Assembly (NCBI RefSeq): GCF_938040115.1
Contig: NZ_CALHXD010000151.1
Span: forward strand, 1 to 13,244
Length of the DNA stretch: 13,244 nt
Origin: an uncultured Campylobacter sp.
GTDB taxonomy: Bacteria > Campylobacterota > Campylobacteria > Campylobacterales > Campylobacteraceae
Direction: 5' to 3'
The position numbers were made by a program, and so were the translations under genes. The notes under the pieces were generated by a model that was given only the letters and a program-made list of their open reading frames with translations, was not told the DNA's origin and made no database searches. Below, piece by piece: positions 6,541 to 13,244 of this stretch. The first letter of the stretch is position 1. Every line of letters begins with the position of its first letter.

Positions 6541-9123
6541 ATGCAAAATTTAGACAAACTTTATATCTTTACCAACTCGCGAAAGATCCGCGAATTTAAC
6601 GCGAAATTTCAAAACGAACTCGTGCCAAAGGCTATGACGATAGCGCAGTTTGAGCAAAAAGCCGTACTGGTGCCGGGGCGCTTTGAGGTGGACGAGGCGT
6701 ACGCGCTGGTGCTGATGCAGCGAGCCTGCGCGAGCGTGAGAGAGGCATCCGAGCGGCTGCGTATCCCGTCCGAGTTTTTCGCGTTTTTGAAAAACAACGA
6801 CTACCTTTTTAGCTTTTTTAAGGAGCTTGCTATCAGCAAAAAGAGCGTGGCGGATCTGAAATTTAGCGATATTTACGCCGATTACGAGGAGCATCTGGGT
6901 ATCCTTGAGGCGGTGCTTGCGCGATATAAGGAGCTGCTCGCGGCCGAAAATCTATACGACGGCATCGCGCTGCCTGAGATTTACCGGCTAAACGGCGGAT
7001 TCGTTAGAGAATTTCGCGAGATTTATTTTGAAGTAGACGGCTTTTTGAGCGAATTTGAGTGGGAGCTGTTTAGCGAGATCGCCAAGCTAACGACGCTAAA
7101 AATCATCTTTCAAACCAGCAAATTTAACAAAAAACTGATCCTAAAACTAGCCGAAATTTCGGGACTAAATGCGAGCGAGTTTAGTCTATACGGCGAATTT
7201 GAGCTAAATTTGAGCTCGCGCGAGCTAAAAAAAACGGGCGCCGTGCGCAAAAATCCTCTCGTTTTAAAAAGAAGCTTTAGCGCCAGAAGCCTGCAAGCGG
7301 CCTACGCTATGGCAAAGGCTAGCGAGTTTGTCGCAGAAGGTATCAAGCCCGAAAACATCGCCGTTATCTTGCCCGATGAGAGCTTTGCCGAGATCTTGCG
7401 CTTGCACGACCGCGGCAAGATGTTTAACTTTGCGATGGGCGAGAGCTTTACCCGAATGCGATTTTTTCAAATTTTAAAGTGCATAGTAACCGCGATAAAC
7501 GACAAAATCCGCGTAAATTTGAGCGAGGATAACTATAAAAATTTCAACGAATTTGAGTTTAATCTGCATGAATTTGGCGCCAGCGGCGAGCTGTTTGAGA
7601 AATTTAAAAACGGCTTTGAGGCGCCTTGCTCGTTTGAGGGTTTTAGGGCGCTGATGGAAGAGATTTTGGCGCTTGAGAGCGACCATGCCGCCTCGCAAAA
7701 AACGCGCGAGGAGCTATTTTACGCGCAGAGTTTGGCGCGGTATTTTAGCTTTACGCTGCGTCAAATTTGCGAGATATTTTTGATAAAGCTAGCTAGGCTT
7801 AGGCTTGATCACGTAGGCGGCGGCAAGATCGGCGTCATGGGCGTTTTGGAGAGTCGCGGGTTAAAATTTGATGGCGTCATAGTGCTTGATTTTAACGACG
7901 ATTTGGTGCCAAAGCGCAGCGTAAACGAGATGTTTTTGAGCTCGCGCGTGCGCCAAAAAGCGGGGCTCATCGGCTACGTAGACCGCGAAAATTTGCAGAG
8001 ATTTTACTACGAGAGCCTAATCGGCGGCGCGAAAAAAGCGGCGATATGCTACGCGGCAAACGAGGAGAAAATCGCGTCGAGATTTCTCGGCGAATTTAAC
8101 GCAGTGGAGGACGCGAGATACGGCGACGAAAGCTATGCGGCGCTGTTTAACGGCGAATTTGACGCGGAGGCCGGTTTTGCGGAGGAGCAAAAAATTGAGA
8201 GCGAGATAAGCCTGCGCCTTGATGAAAAGAACGAGGCTAAGCCAGGTCAAATGAAAATCGCCAAAGAGCGGAGTTTGTTTGATTTTGACGAAGCGGACGG
8301 CGAGATAAATTTGACTGGTAAATTTGACGAAAACGAGGCGCAAAACGAAATATCGAGCCAAAACCCGCGAGTGCTAAATTTCATAAAATTTACGCGAAAA
8401 ACGCCCGCAAAGCCTAAAATTTTCGAGCAGGACATCATCGTCAAGCACGATTTTTTCGCTATCCCGCTCTCTTTTAGCAGGCTAAATACCTATTTGCAGT
8501 GCCCGCGGCGGTATTATTACAGATATATTTTGAACGTAAAGCCGCCCGTGATGCCGCAAACGGCCTCCGCAGCGGACTTTGGCAACTCGCTACATAGGGC
8601 GCTTTTTGAGTATTATTCTAAATTTGAGCGATTTGACCTCGCTAAATTTGAAACGGTGCTAAGAGAGCTAAATACTCCGCCGCTAGAGCGCGAGATAACG
8701 ATGATAAAGATGGAAAAATTTAAGGCCGTAGAAGACGCCAGATATGAGGCCGGATGGCGCGTGCAGGGGCTTGAAAAAGAGCTTGATAGCGTGTTTGCAG
8801 GCGTGCGCATAACGGGTAAAATCGACCGCATAGACCAGCGCGGCGATGAGCTAGCGGTGATTGATTACAAAAGCGGAAATTTCGACGCCAAATCGCTGCA
8901 ACTGCCGTTTTACGAGGCGCTCGTGGGTAGGCCTTGCGAGGGGTACTTTTACGATCTAAAAGATAATATGAACTTGGTTGCTGGCGAGGCTAGCACGGAC
9001 GCGCTGGGCGAGGCGATCGAGCAGCTAAAATCCATCAACAACACGCTGATAAATTTCGGGGAGGCCAAGGGCGCGATGAGCGAATACGAAGACTATAAAA
9101 TTTTAGTGAAAGGCGAGCTATGA
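6541..9123 (+). CDS. addB: AddB subunit of the AddAB helicase-nuclease
   Basis: Second subunit of the AddAB enzyme, which unwinds and resects double-strand DNA ends for RecA-dependent repair. It has 860 residues. The N-terminus (YIFTNSRKIREFN) is where UvrD-like proteins carry Walker A, but no GKT/GKS is present, so this subunit probably does not hydrolyse ATP. A later helicase-like block (about 435-465, LESRGLKFDGVIVLDFNDDLVPKRS) keeps the AddB/UvrD fold. The C-terminal RecB-type nuclease is intact: SFSRLNTYLQCPRRYYYRY from 644, H685 (GNSLHRALFEYY), D762 (GKIDRID) and D775-Y776-K777. The C-x2-C-x5-C cluster that forms an iron-sulphur staple in Bacillus AddB is absent. It overlaps addA by ATGA. 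Corresponds to C. jejuni Cj1482c by order. Confidence 0.9.
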   Translation: MQNLDKLYIFTNSRKIREFNAKFQNELVPKAMTIAQFEQKAVLVPGRFEVDEAYALVLMQRACASVREASERLRIPSEFFAFLKNNDYLFSFFKELAISKKSVADLKFSDIYADYEEHLGILEAVLARYKELLAAENLYDGIALPEIYRLNGGFVREFREIYFEVDGFLSEFEWELFSEIAKLTTLKIIFQTSKFNKKLILKLAEISGLNASEFSLYGEFELNLSSRELKKTGAVRKNPLVLKRSFSARSLQAAYAMAKASEFVAEGIKPENIAVILPDESFAEILRLHDRGKMFNFAMGESFTRMRFFQILKCIVTAINDKIRVNLSEDNYKNFNEFEFNLHEFGASGELFEKFKNGFEAPCSFEGFRALMEEILALESDHAASQKTREELFYAQSLARYFSFTLRQICEIFLIKLARLRLDHVGGGKIGVMGVLESRGLKFDGVIVLDFNDDLVPKRSVNEMFLSSRVRQKAGLIGYVDRENLQRFYYESLIGGAKKAAICYAANEEKIASRFLGEFNAVEDARYGDESYAALFNGEFDAEAGFAEEQKIESEISLRLDEKNEAKPGQMKIAKERSLFDFDEADGEINLTGKFDENEAQNEISSQNPRVLNFIKFTRKTPAKPKIFEQDIIVKHDFFAIPLSFSRLNTYLQCPRRYYYRYILNVKPPVMPQTASAADFGNSLHRALFEYYSKFERFDLAKFETVLRELNTPPLEREITMIKMEKFKAVEDARYEAGWRVQGLEKELDSVFAGVRITGKIDRIDQRGDELAVIDYKSGNFDAKSLQLPFYEALVGRPCEGYFYDLKDNMNLVAGEASTDALGEAIEQLKSINNTLINFGEAKGAMSEYEDYKILVKGEL

Positions 9124-11915
9124 AGCCGTTTTTGGCCCTCGAGGCGAGTGCGGGCAGCGGCAAGACCTTTGCGCTTAGCGTGCGTTTTATCGCGATTTTG
9201 CTTTCAGGCGCCGACGCGCGCGAGATCACGGCGCTAACCTTTACCAAAAAGGCCGCCAACGAGATGAAAGAGCGCATCGTACAGACCTTTTTGCGGCTCG
9301 AAGAAAAGGGTGCAGAGCTAGCCGAGCTGGAGCAAATTTTGGGCGCGGGCAGGGATAAGATTTTAGCCATGCGCGACGCTAGGGCGACGCATTTTTTAGA
9401 AAGCGATCTAAAAATCGGCACGTTTGACTCGTTTTTTGTCGGCATCTTGCGTAGCTTTTGCTTAAATTTGGGGCTGAGTGCGGATTTTGAAGTGAGCGAA
9501 AATTTAAACGAACTGCAGCGGAGCGAGTTCGTCGCGAGCGTGAGCAAGGATATGCGGCTATTAAAAGCGCTTGCAAATTTGATAGCGACGGCCGAGCGCA
9601 GTCAGGTTAGCTTTTTTGAGAGTTTGGAGATGTTTTACGAAAATTTCGGCGAGCTAAAAAGCAGCGAAAATGCGGCGTTTCCAAACGAAAGCGGCGTAGA
9701 AGAAGCGCTAAAAAATATGCGCGAGTACGTCTTAGCTAGAGGCGGCGGTAAAGACGCGCAAAGCGCCGTAAAAGAGGGAACTCCTGGCGAAATCTTAGCT
9801 CGCTCTTTTATGTCGCGCGCGAGCCTTGATTATCGCACGTTTTCTAAAATTTATACGCCGGAGCTTGACGGGATGTTTTTTACGCTAAAGGCGCGGCTAA
9901 AACGCTACTTGGACGAGCTTGAAGAGTATAAAATCGCCGAGCTGGCTAGATTTTTAAAAATCTATAAAGAGTGCAAAATCTCGCTAAACAAAAGGCTAAA
10001 TTCGCTCGCTTTTAGCGACGTGACGCGCCTAGTTTACGAGCTTTTGCGGGGTGGCGAGACGGACGCGCAGATGCTTTATTTTAGGCTCGACGGACGTATA
10101 AATCACCTGCTCATCGACGAGTTTCAAGACACCAACGTCGCGCAGTACGAGATCATGCGTCCGCTCATCGAAGAGATCGTCGCCGGATACGGACAAAACG
10201 GGCTTGGCAGCTTTTTTTACGTCGGCGACGTAAAGCAGAGCATTTACCGTTTTCGCGGCGGTAAAAAGGAACTTTTTGGCAAGCTGATGCGCGATTTTCC
10301 GCAGATCAAAGCGCAAAATTTGGAGGTAAATTACCGTAGTAAAAAGGCGCTGGTTAGATTTACGAACGCCGTGTTTGCGGGCAAAATCGAAAATTTTAAA
10401 CCACAAAGAACGCCCCAAAAAGATAGCGAGCGGGTAAATTTGGTAGGGCAGATGCCGTATTTTGAGGCGGAGGAGGACGATCTTGGATTCGTGCGGGTAA
10501 GCAGCGGCGATGACGTGGCGGCAGAAGCGACACAGCAGGTTAAATTTCTGCTTGAAAAAGGGGTTTGCGAAGACGATATCACCGTGCTTTGCTGGAAAAA
10601 CGACGATATAAATAAAATCTCAAATTTGCTTGACGAAGCCGGCATAAAAAGCGTGAGCGAGGGCGTGATGCCCCTGCTAGCTAGCAAAAATGCGCGCGCA
10701 GTAGTGGAGTACGCTAAATTTTGCCTATTCGGCGAGCGAATTTACAAGCTAAATACCGAGGCGATCCTAGACGTAAACGCCATAAAACTAAGCGTAAATC
10801 CGCAAAAATCGGCGCTTGAGAGCTTGCACTATCTAGCGGGCAGGCTCGGCGTAGATATGAGCGACGCGGACGTTTTACGGCTACTTGAGCTATCGCAGCC
10901 GTATTCAAATTTGACCGAGTTTGTCTATAATCTTGATAGATTTGAAGCCAAAACGAGCGCAAAAAGCGGCGAGGGCGTGAAAATCATGACCGTGCATAAG
11001 TCAAAGGGGCTGGAGTTTGAAAACGTGATCGTGTGCGATAAAATGGGCGCCGGACGGCATGACGGGTCAAATTTCATCGCTGAGTACGACGCGGGTACGG
11101 GCTCCTGGCAGGTGCGACACAACGTCAAAAAACAGTGTATCGACGAGGATTTTGCAAGGCTAAAAGAAAAGGCGGCGCGGCTCGAGCGCGAAGAAGATAT
11201 GAATAAGCTATACGTCGCGCTAACGCGAGCGATTGGCGGACTAATCATCGTCAAAAAAACGGACGCAAACGGCAGAAACCCGAGCTTTTTTGGGGCGTAC
11301 GAGAGTAGCGGCGAGGTTATAGAGTATCTTGATTTGGTTGATTTTAGCTTTGGCGAACCGACTCCTAGCAGGGCGCGAAATTTGACGGCGCCGGGCAAAT
11401 TTGAGCCTATTAAATTAGCTCAGATTTCAAAGCAAATTGTAGATGAAACGCCAAAAACCGAGGGTAAAAATCAAAAGGCGATTTATTTTGGTTTGGCGCT
11501 GCACTATCTGCTTGAAATGGCTGAAAAATTTGACGAGAACTCACTAAAAACCGCGCAAATTTCGATGCGAAACGCGTTTCATAAATTTTTAGACGAGGGC
11601 GAGCTGGATGAAATCTACGCGCGCGGGCTAAATTTGATAAATGAGCCTAAATTTAAGCAAATGACGCAGGGAAAGCGTGCGTTTAAAGAGCAGCCTTTGC
11701 GATATGAGAGTGCGTTAAAACAGCTTGACCTTCTCTGCTTGGATGAAACCGAAATCTGCGTGATAGACTATAAAACGAGCGATAAAAACATGGATGAAAA
11801 TATCGCGCAAGTGGCGGAATACAAAAAAATACTAGCTCAAATTTACCCGAATTTGAGCGTAAAGGCGGCGATATTTTACGCTTTGCGGGATAAAATTCGA
11901 AGCATTGATATTTAA
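9120..11915 (+). CDS. addA: AddA subunit: UvrD-family helicase with RecB-type nuclease domain
   Basis: Motor subunit of AddAB, 931 residues; shorter than Bacillus AddA (about 1230) but expected for Campylobacterota. The SF1A helicase motifs are all visible: Walker A EASAGSGKTF (8-17; K15), motif Ia LTFTKKAANEMKERI, motif II DEFQD (333-337), motif III GDVKQSIYRFRGG (369-381), motif V VKIMTVHKSKGLEFENV (620-636) and motif VI NKLYVALTRA (695-704; R703). The C-terminal nuclease has H795 (ALHYLLE), D870 (QLDLL) and D883-Y884-K885 (VIDYKTS). So ATPase and nuclease sites are complete, and this is likely the only active motor of the pair. It starts inside the addB stop codon. Equivalent to C. jejuni Cj1481c, sometimes labelled recB. 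Confidence 0.95.
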   Translation: MKPFLALEASAGSGKTFALSVRFIAILLSGADAREITALTFTKKAANEMKERIVQTFLRLEEKGAELAELEQILGAGRDKILAMRDARATHFLESDLKIGTFDSFFVGILRSFCLNLGLSADFEVSENLNELQRSEFVASVSKDMRLLKALANLIATAERSQVSFFESLEMFYENFGELKSSENAAFPNESGVEEALKNMREYVLARGGGKDAQSAVKEGTPGEILARSFMSRASLDYRTFSKIYTPELDGMFFTLKARLKRYLDELEEYKIAELARFLKIYKECKISLNKRLNSLAFSDVTRLVYELLRGGETDAQMLYFRLDGRINHLLIDEFQDTNVAQYEIMRPLIEEIVAGYGQNGLGSFFYVGDVKQSIYRFRGGKKELFGKLMRDFPQIKAQNLEVNYRSKKALVRFTNAVFAGKIENFKPQRTPQKDSERVNLVGQMPYFEAEEDDLGFVRVSSGDDVAAEATQQVKFLLEKGVCEDDITVLCWKNDDINKISNLLDEAGIKSVSEGVMPLLASKNARAVVEYAKFCLFGERIYKLNTEAILDVNAIKLSVNPQKSALESLHYLAGRLGVDMSDADVLRLLELSQPYSNLTEFVYNLDRFEAKTSAKSGEGVKIMTVHKSKGLEFENVIVCDKMGAGRHDGSNFIAEYDAGTGSWQVRHNVKKQCIDEDFARLKEKAARLEREEDMNKLYVALTRAIGGLIIVKKTDANGRNPSFFGAYESSGEVIEYLDLVDFSFGEPTPSRARNLTAPGKFEPIKLAQISKQIVDETPKTEGKNQKAIYFGLALHYLLEMAEKFDENSLKTAQISMRNAFHKFLDEGELDEIYARGLNLINEPKFKQMTQGKRAFKEQPLRYESALKQLDLLCLDETEICVIDYKTSDKNMDENIAQVAEYKKILAQIYPNLSVKAAIFYALRDKIRSIDI

Positions 11916-11917
11916 AT

Positions 11918-11936
11918 ATAGCTTAAATTAAGCTAT
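11918..11936. repeat. Perfect inverted repeat between addA and rplM
   Basis: ATAGCTTAA (11918-11926), one central base, TTAAGCTAT (11928-11936). It is AT-rich with no clean T tract, so it would be a poor terminator. It lies where the -35 region of the rplM promoter should be, so an operator is possible. It may also mark the end of the addBA transcript. Confidence 0.7.
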
Positions 11937-11954
11937 TTGTAAGGTGCATTTGAA

Positions 11955-11960
11955 TACAAT
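11955..11960 (+). promoter_or_regulatory. Likely -10 box of the rplM-rpsI promoter
   Basis: TACAAT, one base from consensus, about 31 bases before the rplM ATG in a 76-base gap. No good -35 is seen, as is usual for Campylobacter; the inverted repeat covers that position. The ribosome site AAAGGG (11979-11984) follows, 7 bases before the ATG. Confidence 0.55.
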
Positions 11961-11991
11961 CACGACTTAAAATTATCTAAAGGGTAAGAAA

Positions 11992-12420
11992 ATGACGAAA
12001 ATAACAAAACCAAACGAAGTGGAGCGCGAGTGGATCGTGCTTGACGCGGCAGGCAAGCGTTTTGGTAGATTGCTAACCGAGGTAGCTACGCTGCTTCGCG
12101 GTAAGCATAAACCAAATTTCACTCCGAATGTCGATTGCGGCGATTACGTTATCATAATCAACGCTTCTAAAGCCGAATTTACGGGCAACAATAAAGCCGA
12201 GCAAAAGCTTTATCACCGCCATTCAGGGTATTTTGGTAGCACGAAGAGCGAGAAATTCGGCGAGCTTTTGGCTGACAAACCTGAAAAACTGTTCAAGCTA
12301 GCCGTTCGCGGAATGCTTCCAAAAACAAAACTCGGCAGAGAGATGATAAAAAAACTAAAAGTTTACGCCGGCAGCGAGCATCCGCACACGGCTCAAATAG
12401 CTAAAAAAGAAGGAAAATAA
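11992..12420 (+). CDS. rplM: 50S ribosomal protein L13
   Basis: L13 of the large subunit, an early 23S rRNA-binding assembly protein; 142 residues, the same length as the E. coli protein. Recognisable segments are the N-terminal REWIVLDAAGKRFGRLLTEVA, the RGKHKPNFTPNVDCGDYVIIINA core (36-58) and the family signature AVRGMLPKTKLGREM (104-118). The ATG is supported by AAAGGG 7 bases upstream. It is followed after 2 bases by rpsI, the usual bacterial L13-S9 pairing. It probably has its own promoter, with TACAAT as -10. Confidence 0.98.
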   Translation: MTKITKPNEVEREWIVLDAAGKRFGRLLTEVATLLRGKHKPNFTPNVDCGDYVIIINASKAEFTGNNKAEQKLYHRHSGYFGSTKSEKFGELLADKPEKLFKLAVRGMLPKTKLGREMIKKLKVYAGSEHPHTAQIAKKEGK

Positions 12421-12422
12421 TC

Positions 12423-12812
12423 ATGGCGAAAGTTTATGCAACCGGTAAAAGAAAAACTGCCGTAGCAAAAGTCTGGCTAAAACCGGGCAGCGGTAAAATT
12501 TTAGTAAACGGACTTGATCTAAACACTTGGCTCGGCGGACACGAGGCTATCAAGCTAAAAGTAGTTCAACCTCTACTTTTAACAAAACAAGAGAGCTCTG
12601 TAGACGTAACTGCAACGACTCTAGGCGGCGGATACTCTGCTCAGGCTGAGGCGCTAAGACACGGTATATCAAGAGCATTGGCTCTATTTGACACCGACTT
12701 TAGAGCGACTCTAAAACCAAAAGGCCTACTAACTCGCGACTCACGCGTTGTCGAGCGTAAGAAATTCGGTAGAAGAAAAGCTAGAAGAAGCCCGCAATTC
12801 TCTAAACGCTAA
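12423..12812 (+). CDS. rpsI: 30S ribosomal protein S9
   Basis: S9 of the small subunit, 129 residues, of usual size. It starts KVYATGKRKTAVAKVWL, has the GGGYSAQAEALRHGISRAL signature (68-86) and ends in the basic tail KKFGRRKARRSPQFSKR, whose last residues reach the ribosomal P site and contact tRNA. Its ribosome site (GAAGGA) lies in the last codons of rplM, and only 2 bases separate the genes, so they are co-transcribed and probably coupled. Nothing is missing or unusual. Confidence 0.98.
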   Translation: MAKVYATGKRKTAVAKVWLKPGSGKILVNGLDLNTWLGGHEAIKLKVVQPLLLTKQESSVDVTATTLGGGYSAQAEALRHGISRALALFDTDFRATLKPKGLLTRDSRVVERKKFGRRKARRSPQFSKR

Positions 12813-12844
12813 TAGTTTTGAGAGCAGTGCGAATTTGAGGTGCA

Positions 12845-12886
12845 TTGATATTTGCGGTTGGTTTTTTATAAACTTGCAGATATCAA
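12845..12886. repeat. Long inverted repeat between rpsI and the cadF-like gene
   Basis: TTGATATTTGC (12845-12855) pairs with GCAGATATCAA (12876-12886) over 11 positions with one U-G wobble; the 20-base loop contains T6 (12862-12867). No T tract follows the right arm, so it is not a standard rpsI terminator. It lies just upstream of the likely cadF promoter. It could be an operator with two half-sites or a folded 3' end of the rpsI transcript. Confidence 0.55.
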
Positions 12887-12902
12887 ATGTTAAAACGAAA
12901 TT

Positions 12903-12908
12903 TATAAT
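12903..12908 (+). promoter_or_regulatory. Likely -10 box of the cadF-like gene
   Basis: Consensus TATAAT about 46 bases before the ATG at 12955. A second candidate, TATCAT (12917-12922), lies 8 bases further on. No clear -35 for either. The ribosome site AAAGGA (12943-12948) is 6 bases before the ATG. Confidence 0.55.
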
Positions 12909-12954
12909 TTTTGTGTTATCATTGAAACATACATTTCACTTGAAAGGATTTTCT

Positions 12955-13244
12955 ATGAGAAAGATTGCTATTGCTTTAGTTGCTGCTACAGCTCTTTTTG
13001 CTGCTGATTCAGCTTACAAATATGAATTAACTCCAACCATCGGCGGAGTTCACCCTGAGGGAAACCTAGGAGTTAACGAACAGTCTGCTATTGGTTTAAG
13101 AATAGGAAGAAACCTTGAGAATTTCTTCTTAGATCATGTTGAGCTTGGTGTTAGTCATACTAATAAAATAAGAGAATATGGCGTAGACGGTAAAGCTACT
13201 AGATATTTCGTTAATGCTATTAAAGATTTCGGTCTAACTGAAAA
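12955..13244 (+). CDS. cadF: CadF-like OmpA-family outer membrane protein, 3'-truncated by window edge
   Basis: First 96 residues of an outer membrane protein; the frame stays open to the window end. A signal peptide MRKIAIALVAATALFAA is followed by a likely cut before D18. The mature start (YKYELTPTIGG, EGNLG, IGLRIGRN, FFLDHVELGVSH) matches the first beta strands of CadF as I remember them (KFEITPTLN, EGNL, DQLEFGLEH). CadF is a fibronectin-binding adhesin with an N-terminal eight-strand barrel and a C-terminal OmpA peptidoglycan-binding domain, the latter outside the window. Position beside rpsI also fits Cj1478c. All 11 alanine codons are GCT and all arginines AGA, unlike the GCG-rich genes upstream, as expected for a very highly expressed protein. 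Adhesin function in this species is inferred. Confidence 0.85.
   Translation, partial: MRKIAIALVAATALFAADSAYKYELTPTIGGVHPEGNLGVNEQSAIGLRIGRNLENFFLDHVELGVSHTNKIREYGVDGKATRYFVNAIKDFGLTE

Noticed and set aside
12829..12867. Alternative rpsI terminator: GCGAAT pairing with ATTTGC, followed by T6
   Set aside because: The 6-bp stem includes a wobble and is separated from the T run by six bases, so it is a weak terminator; it also competes with the longer inverted repeat.
1..13244. Search for a mobile element, defence island or RNA gene
   Set aside because: All genes are core functions on one strand in tight operons. I see no transposase, integrase, tRNA-like fold, att-like repeats or restriction genes.

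Overview
The window most likely comes from a Campylobacter of the higher-GC oral/enteric type (C. showae, rectus, curvus or concisus-like). Reasons: a cbb3 oxidase operon in the order N-O-Q-P followed by a DUF4006-type gene, an epsilonproteobacterial-style AddAB pair, a CadF-like outer membrane protein, AGGA(GG) ribosome sites with AT-rich promoters, and a base composition that is mid-40s percent GC by eye with AAATTT scattered everywhere. As I remember it, the gene order matches in mirror image the C. jejuni segment Cj1478c (cadF) to Cj1492c (bumS); this is recollection, not a search.

Layout, all genes on the + strand. (1) 1-1540: the 3' part of a cytoplasmic-looking histidine kinase, overlapping by ATGA an OmpR-type response regulator; by position and type these are probably BumS/BumR relatives. 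(2) 1636-5179: the cytochrome cbb3 oxidase operon ccoNOQP, a 69-residue DUF4006-like membrane protein and a 33-residue single-helix peptide with a good ribosome site. It closes with a clear intrinsic terminator at 5193-5220. (3) 5286-6483: a signal-anchored, C-terminally membrane-tethered protein of uncertain (perhaps TPM-like) fold, overlapping a FixH/CcoH-family gene. (4) 6541-11915: addB and addA, overlapping by ATGA, a two-subunit helicase-nuclease for double-strand break repair. (5) 11992-12812: rplM-rpsI. (6) 12955 to the end: the start of a CadF/OmpA-type outer membrane protein, cut by the window edge.

How it fits together: CcoN/O/P form the high-affinity terminal oxidase used at low oxygen. 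CcoQ, the DUF4006 protein, FixH and possibly the 33-residue peptide are likely accessory or assembly factors. The two-component pair upstream may set expression of colonisation and respiratory genes. AddAB, the ribosomal pair and the adhesin gene are conserved neighbours without an obvious functional link to the oxidase.

There are no RNA genes, mobile elements, CRISPR arrays or gene-free stretches over 300 bases; the longest gap is about 140 bases, between rpsI and the cadF-like gene. The region is mostly ordinary core genome. The observations most worth following are the unannotated-size peptide in the cco operon, the very strong excess of AAATTT (a form of the RAATTY site that licenses DNA uptake in C. 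jejuni), and two inverted repeats in the promoter regions of rplM and the cadF-like gene.
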